Assembly: GCF_013267595.1 (NCBI RefSeq)
Contig: NZ_CP054010.1
Span: forward strand, 1,334,811-1,398,810
Direction of reading: 5' to 3'
Source: Prevotella melaninogenica
GTDB taxonomy: Bacteria; Bacteroidota; Bacteroidia; Bacteroidales; Bacteroidaceae
DNA: 64,000 bases
Every line of letters starts with the position of its first letter. Position 1 is the first letter of the stretch. The translations under genes and the position numbers were made by a program. Under the pieces are notes generated by a model. The model was not told the origin of the DNA and made no database searches. It saw only the letters and a list, made by a program, of their open reading frames with translations. Below are positions 51,998 to 61,545 of this stretch, one piece after another.

Positions 51998-53635
51998 TTA
52001 ATACTTTATTTTAGTCAGATATTCTTTCTTATTGTCACGGTTGTCGGTTGCGATAATCTTCAACATTCGTTCCTTCCCAGTAGGGCGAACTGGGGTGTCT
52101 GCAAGGTTACAGAAGAATACTTCTTTGTTCTTTCCGAACTGTAGCAGAATAAACTGCCCATCGAGGTAAGCCTTGTAACCTTGTAAACCGCTACCTGTGT
52201 CAGTTATCCTAAAGGAGAGGTTGCGTGGGTTGAGATTCAACTGTGTAATCGTTGGTGGGGTCTCATCATAAGCAAGGAAGTAGGCACTTGCTAACTCACG
52301 CATCCGCCCTGTAACCCAACCATTCGCATATGTTCCGCCGCAATAGGATGCTGGGGCGTCAGCGTTCAAGCTGTTACGCATCGCAACATATAATTTCTCC
52401 GGATCATGTATCATACCAGTTGGCTTAATACTTATCTGTGCATAATTGAAGAGTGGATATGCTGCTTTAGAGAAACTATAAGCCATAGACAGCGCACTGC
52501 TTGTATTGCTGTGTCGTAATTGTAGCCAACCGTTCTTAGCAAGTAAGCCCTTCTGGATGTTCAGTCGTACTCCCTCAGCCTCAAAGTTATTATCTTTGGC
52601 ATAATAGAGTGGACTTGTGCCGTCTGGGAGATGAACTGTTGGAATAGCTTCTGGCTCACCCCTCACAGTGAATTCCTTTATTGTTTGATTGCCAAAGACG
52701 TCTTTTATGACGTAACGAAGATGGTAGTCACGTTGCTGGTTGAAGTTGATAATACCCCTGTTAGCTCCTGCATGTAAGATAGGGAGTGTATTACCGGGTT
52801 CGATGTAAGACTTCATAAACCAGATCTTTGTAGAAAGGAAGTGGTCGTAATCCCCCCACGAATTAACCATTCTGTGGCAACTTGTAGGAATGTTGTTCAC
52901 ATCAGAGGAGAAAACCAATTTACCATCACAATACAACTGTGTGTATCTTACTCCAAAATTATTATATACAGAGTCCATGTGATCACTGGCTCTTACACCA
53001 AATCTCACCTTTCCCCATGCTTGGAAATGTCCTTTGTCAAATGTGAAGATACGGGAGTCTGAACTGTGTTGGAACACTCCTTCTCCTGGTTGAGGATAGG
53101 ACTTAAATGAATAAACAGCAGGGGCGGTCTTGTCTTTAACGATAGCCTTTAAGAAATTGAGTGGGTCGTAAAGGTTGCCATTTGTAGTCTTATGCATCTC
53201 TAAGTGGATGTGTGGACCTTGTGATGAACCTGTATTACCGCTAAGAGCGATGAACTGTCCTTTCTTTACAGGGAACTCTCCTGGTCGGAATTTAACGTCG
53301 CAAGCAAACTGTTGATGCTGGTATTGCCATTTACGAACGGCAGCTTCAATCTGTGGTGTGAAGCGATTGAGATGAACATAACAACTGGTATATCCATTTG
53401 GGTGAGTGACCAAGATAGCACGACCATAGCCATATTTCTCAACGATAGCGCCAGAAATATAGCCATCAGCAATAGAATAGACGCCAAGATTTACTTCACG
53501 TTCGGTTTTGATATCAATACCTCCGTGGAAGTGGTTAGGTCGAGGCTCTCCAAAGTTGCCCGCCAATTGCACTGGAACGTGAACTGGTGAACCGAAAGGG
53601 AGTATGGATAATAAAATATTTAATAACAAGCTCAT
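51998..53635 (-). CDS. M23 family metallopeptidase
   Basis: A 545-residue secreted peptidase. The LytM domain is in the first 170 residues: the zinc ligands are in NHFHGGIDIKT and the HxH of GSSQGPHIHLEMHKT, with YGYGRAILVTHPNGYTSCYVHLNRF between them. The last 370 residues are beta-rich and of unknown role, usual for this Bacteroidota subgroup. The signal segment is MSLLLNILLSILPFG. It cuts peptidoglycan cross-bridges or binds them as an amidase activator. Confidence 0.9.
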   Translation of the reverse strand: MSLLLNILLSILPFGSPVHVPVQLAGNFGEPRPNHFHGGIDIKTEREVNLGVYSIADGYISGAIVEKYGYGRAILVTHPNGYTSCYVHLNRFTPQIEAAVRKWQYQHQQFACDVKFRPGEFPVKKGQFIALSGNTGSSQGPHIHLEMHKTTNGNLYDPLNFLKAIVKDKTAPAVYSFKSYPQPGEGVFQHSSDSRIFTFDKGHFQAWGKVRFGVRASDHMDSVYNNFGVRYTQLYCDGKLVFSSDVNNIPTSCHRMVNSWGDYDHFLSTKIWFMKSYIEPGNTLPILHAGANRGIINFNQQRDYHLRYVIKDVFGNQTIKEFTVRGEPEAIPTVHLPDGTSPLYYAKDNNFEAEGVRLNIQKGLLAKNGWLQLRHSNTSSALSMAYSFSKAAYPLFNYAQISIKPTGMIHDPEKLYVAMRNSLNADAPASYCGGTYANGWVTGRMRELASAYFLAYDETPPTITQLNLNPRNLSFRITDTGSGLQGYKAYLDGQFILLQFGKNKEVFFCNLADTPVRPTGKERMLKIIATDNRDNKKEYLTKIKY

Positions 53636-53699
53636 TGGCTATCAGATTCTTTCTTTTTATAGGTGTGTCTGCTGTTTTCCTCGTGGGAAGACTACATAA

Positions 53700-53927
53700 T
53701 CATTTCAGTAATTGCTTGTCTTTGTAGGCTCTGGGCTTACCATCATTGTCGAGGCGTATGATGATAGTACCTGTTGTCCATTCCGTCATTGGTTCTTCCT
53801 CTGTGAAAGGATAGGACTTGAGAACAATGCCGTCTTCAATAACGACAATTCCTTGTTCTATAACGCCCATCGCTGTTTCAATGATGTTGGCACCGATACG
53901 TCTTATCGACTTTTTCCTGTCGGTCAT
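53700..53927 (-). CDS. Small hypothetical protein
   Basis: A 75-residue soluble protein (MTDRKKSIRRIGANIIE ...) with a beta-rich middle (VIEQGIVVIEDGIVLKSYPF). No family recognised. Its ATG overlaps the stop of the DUF4296 gene by 4 nt, showing translational coupling in the ileS-dksA-lspA-DUF4296 run. Confidence 0.65.
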   Translation of the reverse strand: MTDRKKSIRRIGANIIETAMGVIEQGIVVIEDGIVLKSYPFTEEEPMTEWTTGTIIIRLDNDGKPRAYKDKQLLK

Positions 53928-54877
53928 AACTTATCAGGCTTGGTAGGTATTCCTCGTTCTTTCATTGCGTCAGCAGGTGTTCTTGTCGGTGGTCCCGCAG
54001 GCTGATTAGGGTCTGTTGGAGGACTGACAGGCTCACCACCAATCGTTCTGATAGGGTCGGACTCTTTCAAAGAATCAGTTGGTTGTGTTGTCTCCTGTTT
54101 TCGAACATGCATACGGACAAGATGGATGTTATTGAGGATAAGCATCTTGAAAGTAGTTGTAGGCTGTTGTCCCTTCAACATTAGGAAGTAGCCACGAATG
54201 TTCTTGATGCGCAAAGAATCCCCTGCATCAATCGTCATCGTATTGTGGGAGTCTGACGTAATATGCTGGTATTGTGTGACGATACTATCATTTGAATAAG
54301 TAACAGCCATCATGATAATCGCATCACGCATACCATCTTGAATGATAAACTGTGAATCGAAACTCAGGAGGAGTCGGTCGCCCTTGTGGAAGGCTGTGTC
54401 TGCCTTGATTTCAAAGGACTCACGGTCTACTGGAGCATATGGAGAAAGTATTAATGTACGGTTACCACGCCAGATGTCGGTAGTATCTCCCTTTGAAGTA
54501 ATATCACCATACTGAGCCAACTCACTCTCTGATGCACCTTGTGCACGCGCCTCACTTTCCAGTCGTTTGCTGAGTTCAACATAGATGTCATGTAGCTTCT
54601 CGGTATGTCGCATGTAGTATTGAAGAGACTTATCGAACTTCTCTTCCGATACGTCATACTTCTTCATTACAGCGAGTTTAAAGGCTTGTTGCCTGACATC
54701 TGTATAGCCTTCACGATTGGCTATTGCCATGGAGAGGTGGTAATCGTAGAGCATATCCTCCATCTCTGAAGGTTGGATATACTCAGAAGGGATAGAAGGT
54801 TTACAGCTTACAACGAAGAATGCAAGCAGTAACCAACAAAGAGTGGCGAAGGAACGAACCAGATATTTACTTCTCAT
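53924..54877 (-). CDS. DUF4296 domain lipoprotein
   Basis: A 317-residue lipoprotein (signal LCWLLLAFFVVSC). The DUF4296 domain lies at about residues 25-110 with IQPSEMEDMLYDYHLSMAIA and KKYDVSEEKFDKSLQYYMRH. The following part is beta-rich, and the last 50 residues are Pro/Thr rich. The family is widespread in Bacteroidota near lspA and ileS; its role is unknown, perhaps in lipoprotein or envelope assembly. It follows lspA by 7 nt. Confidence 0.88.
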   Translation of the reverse strand: MRSKYLVRSFATLCWLLLAFFVVSCKPSIPSEYIQPSEMEDMLYDYHLSMAIANREGYTDVRQQAFKLAVMKKYDVSEEKFDKSLQYYMRHTEKLHDIYVELSKRLESEARAQGASESELAQYGDITSKGDTTDIWRGNRTLILSPYAPVDRESFEIKADTAFHKGDRLLLSFDSQFIIQDGMRDAIIMMAVTYSNDSIVTQYQHITSDSHNTMTIDAGDSLRIKNIRGYFLMLKGQQPTTTFKMLILNNIHLVRMHVRKQETTQPTDSLKESDPIRTIGGEPVSPPTDPNQPAGPPTRTPADAMKERGIPTKPDKL

Positions 54878-54884
54878 TATCTAT

Positions 54885-55562
54885 CTACTGATTATCAGTA
54901 ATGTTTTCTTTATCAGCAACCTTCTTGTCCTTAGCTGGTACCCAACCGTTGAAATCCTTTCGAAAAGCAAGGATAATCGTAATGACACCCACAGAGATGC
55001 AGGAGTCTGCAAAGTTGAATATTGGTGAGAAGAAGGTGAATGACTCACCACCCCAGAGTGGGAACCAGTCTGGGAATGTGCCGTGGAAGAGTGGGAAATA
55101 GAACATATCCACCACCTTACCCATCAGTACAGGCGCATAGCCTTCTCCCCATGAAACGAGGGTAGCTGGTGTGGCTCCTTCTATATAATAGGGTGTAGAT
55201 GCTGTAAAGATCTGACCATAGAAGAGGGAATCGAAGATATTACCCGCAGCACCCGCAGTTATCATAGACAAGACAACGATATAAGCCATTCTTGCTCCGT
55301 GTTTGATACGATTAGAAATGTACCAAATAAGGAAGCCAATGGCAACGATACGGAAGATGCTAAGGAAGAGTTTGCTTCCTAATTCCATACCCCATGCCAT
55401 ACCATTGTTCTCGATGAATTGTATCTGGAACCAATCGAAGATATGGATAGATTCGCCTAAATTCATATTAAGCTTGACAACAACCTTGATAATCTGGTCT
55501 ATCACAATCAATAGAATAATTAGCAAGGTGGCTATCAAGCTTTGTTTTTTCTGTTTACTCAT
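54885..55562 (-). CDS. lspA: Lipoprotein signal peptidase II
   Basis: A 225-residue inner membrane aspartic protease that removes signal peptides from prolipoproteins. Four hydrophobic segments are present. The two catalytic Asp residues sit in AGAAGNIFDSLFYG and FNFADSCISVGV. Bacteroidota forms have an extra loop, which accounts for the length over the usual 160-170. The ATG overlaps the stop of the DksA-like gene by 1 nt. The next gene encodes a lipoprotein. Confidence 0.94.
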   Translation of the reverse strand: MSKQKKQSLIATLLIILLIVIDQIIKVVVKLNMNLGESIHIFDWFQIQFIENNGMAWGMELGSKLFLSIFRIVAIGFLIWYISNRIKHGARMAYIVVLSMITAGAAGNIFDSLFYGQIFTASTPYYIEGATPATLVSWGEGYAPVLMGKVVDMFYFPLFHGTFPDWFPLWGGESFTFFSPIFNFADSCISVGVITIILAFRKDFNGWVPAKDKKVADKENITDNQ

Positions 55563-55945
55563 TAGTGATTTTTATTTGCCATCTTGGATGCTACGCTCAG
55601 TGTTGCATGTGGTACTATGCGCAGTCTCTCCTTTGGAATAAGCTCTCCAGTGATACGGTCAATGCCGTAAGTCTTATTGTTGATTCTGATAAGTGCAGCC
55701 TGGAGGGCTTGGATAAACTTCTGCTGACGTTGTGCCATCTGTACCAGTTCTTCCTTAGTCTGGTTTGAACTGCCTTCTTCCAACGCTTTATACGTTGGTG
55801 ATGTGTCATTAACGTCGTTTGTATTCTTATTCATCAGAATCTTCATCGTCTCGTCGTAATCAGACTGGGCTATCGCCAATTTGTCATTTACTATCGTGCG
55901 GAACTCCTCGAGTTCCTCATCGGTATAACGCTTCTTAGTTTCCAT
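55562..55945 (-). CDS. TraR/DksA-like protein without zinc-site cysteines
   Basis: A 127-residue protein with the DksA layout: a helical coiled-coil part (residues 8-85) and the C-terminal motif YGIDRITGELIPKERLRIVPHATLSV, which matches YGxCxxTGExIxxxRLxAxPxATxC. All zinc-binding Cys positions are replaced. It probably binds RNA polymerase near the secondary channel; in Bacteroidota such a gene commonly lies between ileS and lspA, as here. The coiled-coil tip lacks a clear DxxDxA motif (it has DVNDTSPTY), so its action on polymerase may differ from E. coli DksA. Confidence 0.85.
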   Translation of the reverse strand: METKKRYTDEELEEFRTIVNDKLAIAQSDYDETMKILMNKNTNDVNDTSPTYKALEEGSSNQTKEELVQMAQRQQKFIQALQAALIRINNKTYGIDRITGELIPKERLRIVPHATLSVASKMANKNH

Positions 55946-56016
55946 AAAGTAAAAAAATGAATTAGGTTATGAAAGTAATTTATAATATTTTGAGGTTGTC
56001 GAAAGCCTGATAATAG

Positions 56017-56037
56017 GGACGTGTACTTGACACGTCC
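56017..56037. terminator. Hairpin between ileS and the DksA-like gene
   Basis: A perfect 8-bp stem GGACGTGT / ACACGTCC with loop ACTTG, with outer pairing AATAG / ACTATT. It may reduce read-through from ileS into the dksA-like/lspA genes. Confidence 0.5.
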
Positions 56038-56089
56038 ACTATTGTTTCTGGCTTAAAGGTGCACGGTTTGTACACCCCAATGATGTCAT

Positions 56090-59000
56090 TTAGTTCTTTT
56101 TGATTTCTATATGGAGGTTGAATTCATCAAACTCAATATTTGCTCCATTGTTCTCTGCAAGTGTAATGTCATTAGCGAGAACCTGTGTTTTAATCAGTTC
56201 GCCGAATGACTCTACAGCTGCTGCAGCCTCTGCTTGTGGCTCAATAACGACAGAGATGCGGTCAGTAATCTCAAGACCAGTCTCCTTACGGAGGTTCTGG
56301 ATACGATTGATTAACTCACGTGCCATACCCTCACGACGGAGTTCTTCTGTCAGTTCAACTTCAAGTGCAACAGTCAAGTTACCCTCGTTGCTTACCAACC
56401 AGCCTGGGATATCCTCTGAGATGATTTCAACATCTGCAGCCTCTACCTTGATTGGCTGACCTTCTAACTCGAAGTTGAATTCGCCTGCAGTTTCCAATGC
56501 AGCAATCTCTTCCTGTGAAAGTGCATCCATATGGGCTGCTACCTGCTTCATCAGCTTACCAAACTTCTTACCCATGACACGGAAGTTACACTTCACTTTC
56601 TTAACAAGGATGCCCTGACCCTCAACGAAAGTAAGGTCTTTAACGTTCACCTCGTGCTTGATAAGGTCTGCTACAGCTTCGATGTGTTTCTTCTGAGTTG
56701 CGTCGATAGCAGGAACCATAATCTGTGCCAATGGCTGGCGTACCTTAATATTCACCTTACGACGCAGCGCGAGAACCATTGATGTGATGCGCTGTGCCAT
56801 ATCCATACGTGCCTCAAGGTCAGCATCAATAACAGATTCGTCTGCTACTGGCCAGCGATCCAAGTGGATGCTTTCCGAGTTACCACCCAAGTCTGAATAG
56901 AGCTGGTCAGCATAGAATGGAGCAAATGGAGCTAACAGGCGTGCAACAGTCATCAAACAAGTGTACAATGTGTCGTATGCACTCTTCTTGTCAGCACTCA
57001 TCTCCTTACCCCAGAAACGTTTACGGTTCAGACGAACGTACCAGTTACTAAGGTCGTTGTTCACAAATGAGTCGATAAGACGACCTGCACGTGTTGGGTC
57101 GAAATCCTCTAACTCAGCAGTTACACCCTTGATGAGTGAGTTAAGTTTAGAGATAATCCAACGGTCAATCTCTGGTGCATCAGCCTTCACTGCCTCACAT
57201 GTTGTTGCATCATAGCCATCAACATTAGCATAAAGAGCAAAGAAGCTATACGTATTATATAAGGTACCGAAGAACTTACGGCGACACTCGTCAACACCTT
57301 CTGGGTCGAACTTCAAGTTATCCCATGGTTCGCTGTTCGTCATCATATAGAAACGTACAGGGTCGGCACCATACTTATCCATCATCTCGAATGGGTTGGT
57401 AACGTTACCCACGTGCTTACTCATCTTGTTACCCTTTGCATCGAGCACAAGACCAGTTGAAATCACGTTCTTAAAGGCAACAGAGTCAAACACCATTGTT
57501 GCTATTGCATGGAGTGTGAAGAACCAACCACGAGTCTGGTCAACACCCTCGTTAATAAAGTCTGCAGGGAAGAATGCTGGTGGAACAGCTATACCCTCAT
57601 AGCATGAGTGTATCAACTGGTCACGATATTCAGCCTCAGTTTTACCCGTAGCCTTCAAGCCTTCAGCATTAATCTCACCCTCAAATGGATAATGGAGCTG
57701 CGCATATGGCATAGAACCACTATCGAACCAAACGTCAATGAGGTCTGATTCGCGATGCATTGGTTTTCCTTCATCATTTACGAGGACAATATCGTCAACG
57801 TATGGACGGTGAAGATCAATCTTATCATAGTTCTCTTGGCTAAAGTCACCTACTACGAAGCCTGCCTCTTTCAGTGGATTCTTCTCCATGATACCCGCAG
57901 CAACAGACTTTTCAATCTCGTTGTAAAGTTCCTCTACAGAACCAATACACTTCTCGCCACGGTTTTCATCACGCCAGATAGGCAATGGGGTTCCCCAGAA
58001 ACGTGAACGGCTGAGGTTCCAGTCATTCAAGTTCTCAAGCCAGTTGCCGAATCGACCAGTACCAGTTGATTCTGGCTGCCAACGAATAGTCTTGTTCAAC
58101 TCTACCATGCGTTCCTTCTTAGCAGTGTCCTTGATGAACCAGCTATCAAGAGGGTAGTAGAGGATAGGCTTGTCTGTACGCCAGCAGTGAGGATAGTTAT
58201 GTACGTGCTTCTGAATATTGAAAGCTGTACCTTCCTGCTTCATTTCCATACAGATAATGATGTTCAGGTCTTCTTCCTTCTCTGAAGCCTTCTTATCCCA
58301 TACGCCATCAGGGTTGAAGCGTGGATCGTAAGAGTTCTTTACATAGTCGCCAGCGTGGTGACCATATGCTTTCTCATCAACACAAGCCTTAACGAAGTTC
58401 TTGTCTAACTCATCGATAGTAAAGTATTTACCCTGCAGGTCAACCATTGGACGAGTCTGTCCCTTCTTTGAAATCAGATAGAGAGCAGGGATATTAGCAT
58501 CCTTTGCCACCTTAGCATCGTCCGCACCGAAGGTAGGAGCAATGTGTACAATACCTGTACCATCATCTGTGGTGACGTAATCACCAAGGATGATACGGAA
58601 AGCCTCACTCTCCATCTCCACAAACTTATCACGACCATCTTCGCTTGCAAACACCTTCTCTGGGTGAGCTGCAGCATAGTCGTTCACAAACTTTGGTGCA
58701 AAGTCACCTGTCTGCTCAACAGGCTTTACCCAAGGCATCAACTGCTGATAGTGTAATCCTTCAAGTTCTGTACCCATCACACGACCTACGATACGATAAG
58801 GAACATACTTATCGCCACGTTCATATTCAGGCAATTCGCCACCATCAGTAATCTCACCCTCTGACTTCAGATAGGCTGCTACACGACTTGCTGCCATAAC
58901 GAGAGTTAACTTTTCGGCATCGTATGGGTTATAGGTCTCAACAATAACGTATTCAATCTTTGGACCAACACAAAGTGCAACGTTTGAAGGCAATGTCCAA

Positions 59001-59755
59001 GGTGTGGTTGTCCATGCAACAACGCAAGGCTTACCCCATGTTTCCTTAGGTAAATTAGCCTTTTCAGCCAATGCTTTCCAATCCTCTGTAGGGATAGCAA
59101 ACTGTGCTGTGACGGTAGTATCCTTTACATCACGATAGCACCCTGGCTGATTCAGCTCATGACTTGACAGACCAGTACCTGCAGCCGGTGAGTAAGGCTG
59201 AATGGTATAGCCCTTATACAGCAAGCCCTTGTTATAGAGTTGCTTGAGAAGCCACCACAAAGTCTCAATATATTTGTTATCGTAAGTAATGTATGGATGC
59301 TCCATATCAACGAAGTAGCCCATCTCCTCTGTTAACTGCTTCCATTCAGCAGTAAACTTCATTACATTCTCACGACACTTATGGTTGTATTCCTCTGTTG
59401 AGATATATTTGTCAGATGCGTGGTTGTCGATATCTTTCTTCGTGATTCCCAACTCTTTTTCTACGCCCAACTCTACAGGCAATCCATGGGTATCCCAACC
59501 CGCCTTGCGATGCACTTGGAAACCTTGCATAGTCTTGTAGCGGTTGAAAGTATCCTTAATTGCACGTGCCAATACGTGGTGAATACCAGGATGACCATTA
59601 GCTGATGGAGGTCCCTCGAAGAAGATGAACTGTGGGTCGCCCTCGCGCTCATCAATACTCTTGTGGAAGATATCTTTCTTCTCCCACTCTTTCAATACTT
59701 CCTGATTTGTGCTAACAAGGTCAAGTCCCTTGTGCTCGGCGAATTTCTTTGCCAT
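56090..59755 (-). CDS. ileS: Isoleucyl-tRNA synthetase with swapped signature motif
   Basis: A 1221-residue class I synthetase that charges tRNA-Ile, with a CP1 editing domain (GTGIVHIAPTFGADDAKVAKD). The class I signature, normally HxGH, reads GIHH at residues 57-60 (PPSANGHPGIHHVLAR), i.e. first and third positions exchanged. The second signature is GNKMSKHVGN. No Cys-rich zinc finger is seen at the C-terminus. Length, the KMSKH form and the C-terminus fit IleRS2 (eukaryote-like) enzymes, which resist mupirocin; the GxHH form is linked to very high resistance. Its promoter is at 59792-59823. Confidence 0.95.
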   Translation of the reverse strand: MAKKFAEHKGLDLVSTNQEVLKEWEKKDIFHKSIDEREGDPQFIFFEGPPSANGHPGIHHVLARAIKDTFNRYKTMQGFQVHRKAGWDTHGLPVELGVEKELGITKKDIDNHASDKYISTEEYNHKCRENVMKFTAEWKQLTEEMGYFVDMEHPYITYDNKYIETLWWLLKQLYNKGLLYKGYTIQPYSPAAGTGLSSHELNQPGCYRDVKDTTVTAQFAIPTEDWKALAEKANLPKETWGKPCVVAWTTTPWTLPSNVALCVGPKIEYVIVETYNPYDAEKLTLVMAASRVAAYLKSEGEITDGGELPEYERGDKYVPYRIVGRVMGTELEGLHYQQLMPWVKPVEQTGDFAPKFVNDYAAAHPEKVFASEDGRDKFVEMESEAFRIILGDYVTTDDGTGIVHIAPTFGADDAKVAKDANIPALYLISKKGQTRPMVDLQGKYFTIDELDKNFVKACVDEKAYGHHAGDYVKNSYDPRFNPDGVWDKKASEKEEDLNIIICMEMKQEGTAFNIQKHVHNYPHCWRTDKPILYYPLDSWFIKDTAKKERMVELNKTIRWQPESTGTGRFGNWLENLNDWNLSRSRFWGTPLPIWRDENRGEKCIGSVEELYNEIEKSVAAGIMEKNPLKEAGFVVGDFSQENYDKIDLHRPYVDDIVLVNDEGKPMHRESDLIDVWFDSGSMPYAQLHYPFEGEINAEGLKATGKTEAEYRDQLIHSCYEGIAVPPAFFPADFINEGVDQTRGWFFTLHAIATMVFDSVAFKNVISTGLVLDAKGNKMSKHVGNVTNPFEMMDKYGADPVRFYMMTNSEPWDNLKFDPEGVDECRRKFFGTLYNTYSFFALYANVDGYDATTCEAVKADAPEIDRWIISKLNSLIKGVTAELEDFDPTRAGRLIDSFVNNDLSNWYVRLNRKRFWGKEMSADKKSAYDTLYTCLMTVARLLAPFAPFYADQLYSDLGGNSESIHLDRWPVADESVIDADLEARMDMAQRITSMVLALRRKVNIKVRQPLAQIMVPAIDATQKKHIEAVADLIKHEVNVKDLTFVEGQGILVKKVKCNFRVMGKKFGKLMKQVAAHMDALSQEEIAALETAGEFNFELEGQPIKVEAADVEIISEDIPGWLVSNEGNLTVALEVELTEELRREGMARELINRIQNLRKETGLEITDRISVVIEPQAEAAAAVESFGELIKTQVLANDITLAENNGANIEFDEFNLHIEIKKN

Positions 59756-59791
59756 ACTATCTAATTGTTTTGCTTATTTTCTAAATACCTG

Positions 59792-59823
59792 CAAAGATAC
59801 AAATAACAACTGAAACTACCAAA
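59792..59823 (-). promoter_or_regulatory. Promoter of ileS
   Basis: TATCTTTG (59799-59792, minus strand), a 20-bp spacer and TTTG (59823-59820). The leader is about 30 nt. Confidence 0.65.
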
Positions 59824-60071
59824 CTTTTTATTATATGAAAGACAATGCACTTTCTTTCATGCAAAGTATCAGTTCGAAATCTAATTCGTGTATCATATTG
59901 TGTCTGTTTTTACTGATAGTGCTTTGAATGCTATGCAAATTGATAAAGGATAATTAGTTTTAGTGATTTAATAACAAGTTTGACTTAATGTAAGATGGTT
60001 CAGTTGGGTAGCTTTGTGTTTGTAGAATTCTTAAATTGTAAAGAAAAATCATATCTTTGATTTTTATTGAT

Positions 60072-60185
60072 GCTTAATTGGAGTTGAATTAACGCCCTTT
60101 AGGCTTCTAAAAGATGCCCTTTTGAAGTCTTATTAACGCCCTTTTAAACGCTAATTAGGCACCTCTTATTGCGCTGTTGTGTAAC
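60072..60185. repeat. Partial copy of the AACGCCCTTTTGAAG element
   Basis: Contains TTAACGCCCTTTAGGCTTCT, GATGCCCTTTTGAAGTCTTA, ACGCTAATTAGGCACCTC and GCGCTGTTGTGTAACTG, in the same sense as the copy at 28620-28735 and inverted to those at 38222 and 41602. Confidence 0.75.
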
Positions 60186-60318
60186 TGTTTGATTTAAAGA
60201 TAGTTACAACTGCAAGCGAATGGCTCTTTTTCGAGTAAAAAGGTATGCTTTAGAGATGAATTTTGTATAGTTTTTTCAGCGTCTTTCGTTGTTAGTTGAG
60301 TCCTCTTGAAACAAATAA

Positions 60319-60340
60319 CGGATGCGCAATAGTGCATCCG
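60319..60340. terminator. Small hairpin, possible perR terminator
   Basis: CGGATGC (60319-60325) / GCATCCG (60334-60340), 8-nt loop; on the minus strand it is followed by TTATTTGTTT. It lies about 300 bp past the perR stop. Confidence 0.4.
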
Positions 60341-60638
60341 CATTAATTTTACTGAGAACTATAATAAAGTCACAGTTTATTTTTCCTTATTTATCTCCGT
60401 TGAGCTTGTAGTGAAACTTTGCTGATAATGCCTTGTTTTAGGCTATCTTTTCTTTGTAGCTATAGTCACAAGTAACGTTGATAAATCTTTATGATTAATG
60501 TCTTTTTATAATGTTTTTGTATTATAAATGGGTATGGATAGCCCTGTCATTTCTTCTATAACTCTGCTCCACTTACCAACCTCATTCATGGTTTTACCAT
60601 TGGTTACACCACGCTTAGTGTATTTTGAGACGGGGACT

Positions 60639-61070
60639 TTAGTTCAGTTCCTCTTTCTCGTTCATTGTCTCAAGGCAGTGAGGACAAATACCTTTATAAT
60701 AAAGCTGTGTGTCATCAATTCTAAAACCCTTGCCAATTTCGCCAGTATAGCGTGGCATTTCCATTGCCTCAAAGTCATACACCTTCTCACAACGCTTGCA
60801 GAAGAAGTGTGCATGTGGCTCGGTAATACCGTCGTAGCATACGCGATGGTCATCAATGGTAATCATTGATGCAGCTCCGTGCTCTGACAACATTCTCAAT
60901 GTGTTATAAACAGTTGTACGGCTCACCGTTGGAAGTTGTTTCTTCAATGCAAGGAAAACCTCCTCCACTGTAGGGTGGGTGTGGTGAGTAGCGAGATACT
61001 TCATGATTGCTACACGCTGTATAGATGGGCGAATACCTAATGCTATTAATTTGTTATATACTGAATCCAC
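60639..61070 (-). CDS. perR: PerR-type Fur-family regulator
   Basis: A 143-residue Fur-family repressor. The winged helix is in residues 1-75 (HPTVEEVFLALKKQLPTVSR TTVYNTLRML in two pieces). The regulatory-site residues fit PerR: H32, D80, H86, H88 and D99 match B. subtilis H37, D85, H91, H93 and D104. Asp at the last position separates PerR from Fur. The structural zinc pairs are C91/C94 and C129/C132. A peroxide sensor oxidised at its Fe site is expected. The start is GTG: an in-frame TAG lies three codons upstream and no ATG is available. Confidence 0.9.
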   Translation of the reverse strand: MDSVYNKLIALGIRPSIQRVAIMKYLATHHTHPTVEEVFLALKKQLPTVSRTTVYNTLRMLSEHGAASMITIDDHRVCYDGITEPHAHFFCKRCEKVYDFEAMEMPRYTGEIGKGFRIDDTQLYYKGICPHCLETMNEKEELN

Positions 61071-61165
61071 TGTTGTCTACCTTTTTATCAATTTATACTA
61101 AATATATTTCCACTAATCATAACAAATCACCCGAATTAAAGCGAATGATTGATAGAATATCGCTG

Positions 61166-61197
61166 CAAAGGTACGAATTTTGTGAAAAACTGACAAA
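61166..61197 (-). promoter_or_regulatory. Promoter of perR
   Basis: TACCTTTG (61173-61166, minus strand), a 20-bp spacer and TTTG (61197-61194). The leader is about 90 nt. I did not find a clear PerR box. Confidence 0.65.
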
Positions 61198-61228
61198 TAT
61201 TATGTTGGAAAAACTACAGATATTGTAG

Positions 61229-61485
61229 GAGTAGACGAGTGAACATGTAGACGAGTGAACGAGTTGCTTGTGAGAAAGACAGGGTAACATAGTAGTTTGA
61301 CAAGAGAACAGTTTGCTCAGAGAAAGACACGGTAACAGAGGAACGATAGAGGAGTAATAACATAACAGGTAACTTATCCACTTGTTAACTTGTATGCATT
61401 AAATGTGTTCTTATGTTATTTTGTCTTCTTTACATGTAACTTGTTCCTTTGTCATCTTTTCACTTGTGTGCTTTGTTGGAACGGA
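61229..61485. repeat. ACGAGTGAACGAGTTGCTTG-type repeats
   Basis: Units GTAGACGAGTGAAC, GAACGAGTTGCTTGTGAG and AGAAAGACACGGTAACAGAG, then the opposite sense (AACTTATCCACTTGTTAAC, CATGTAACTTGTTCC). They form loose inverted arms upstream of the flavin reductase gene and fill most of the gap 61071-61545. Confidence 0.65.
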
Positions 61486-61545
61486 TAAAAGTGTTACTTT
61501 TGTATTTGATAAATGTATAATGTGTATATATAAAGATTATTTAGG

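Larger units (their letters stand above)
59824..60638. other. Gene-free gap between ileS and perR
   Basis: 815 bp, AT-rich. It holds a partial copy of the AACGCCCTTTTGAAG element (60072-60185) and a hairpin (60319-60340). The rest is plain; no ORF here resembles a gene. Confidence 0.5.
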
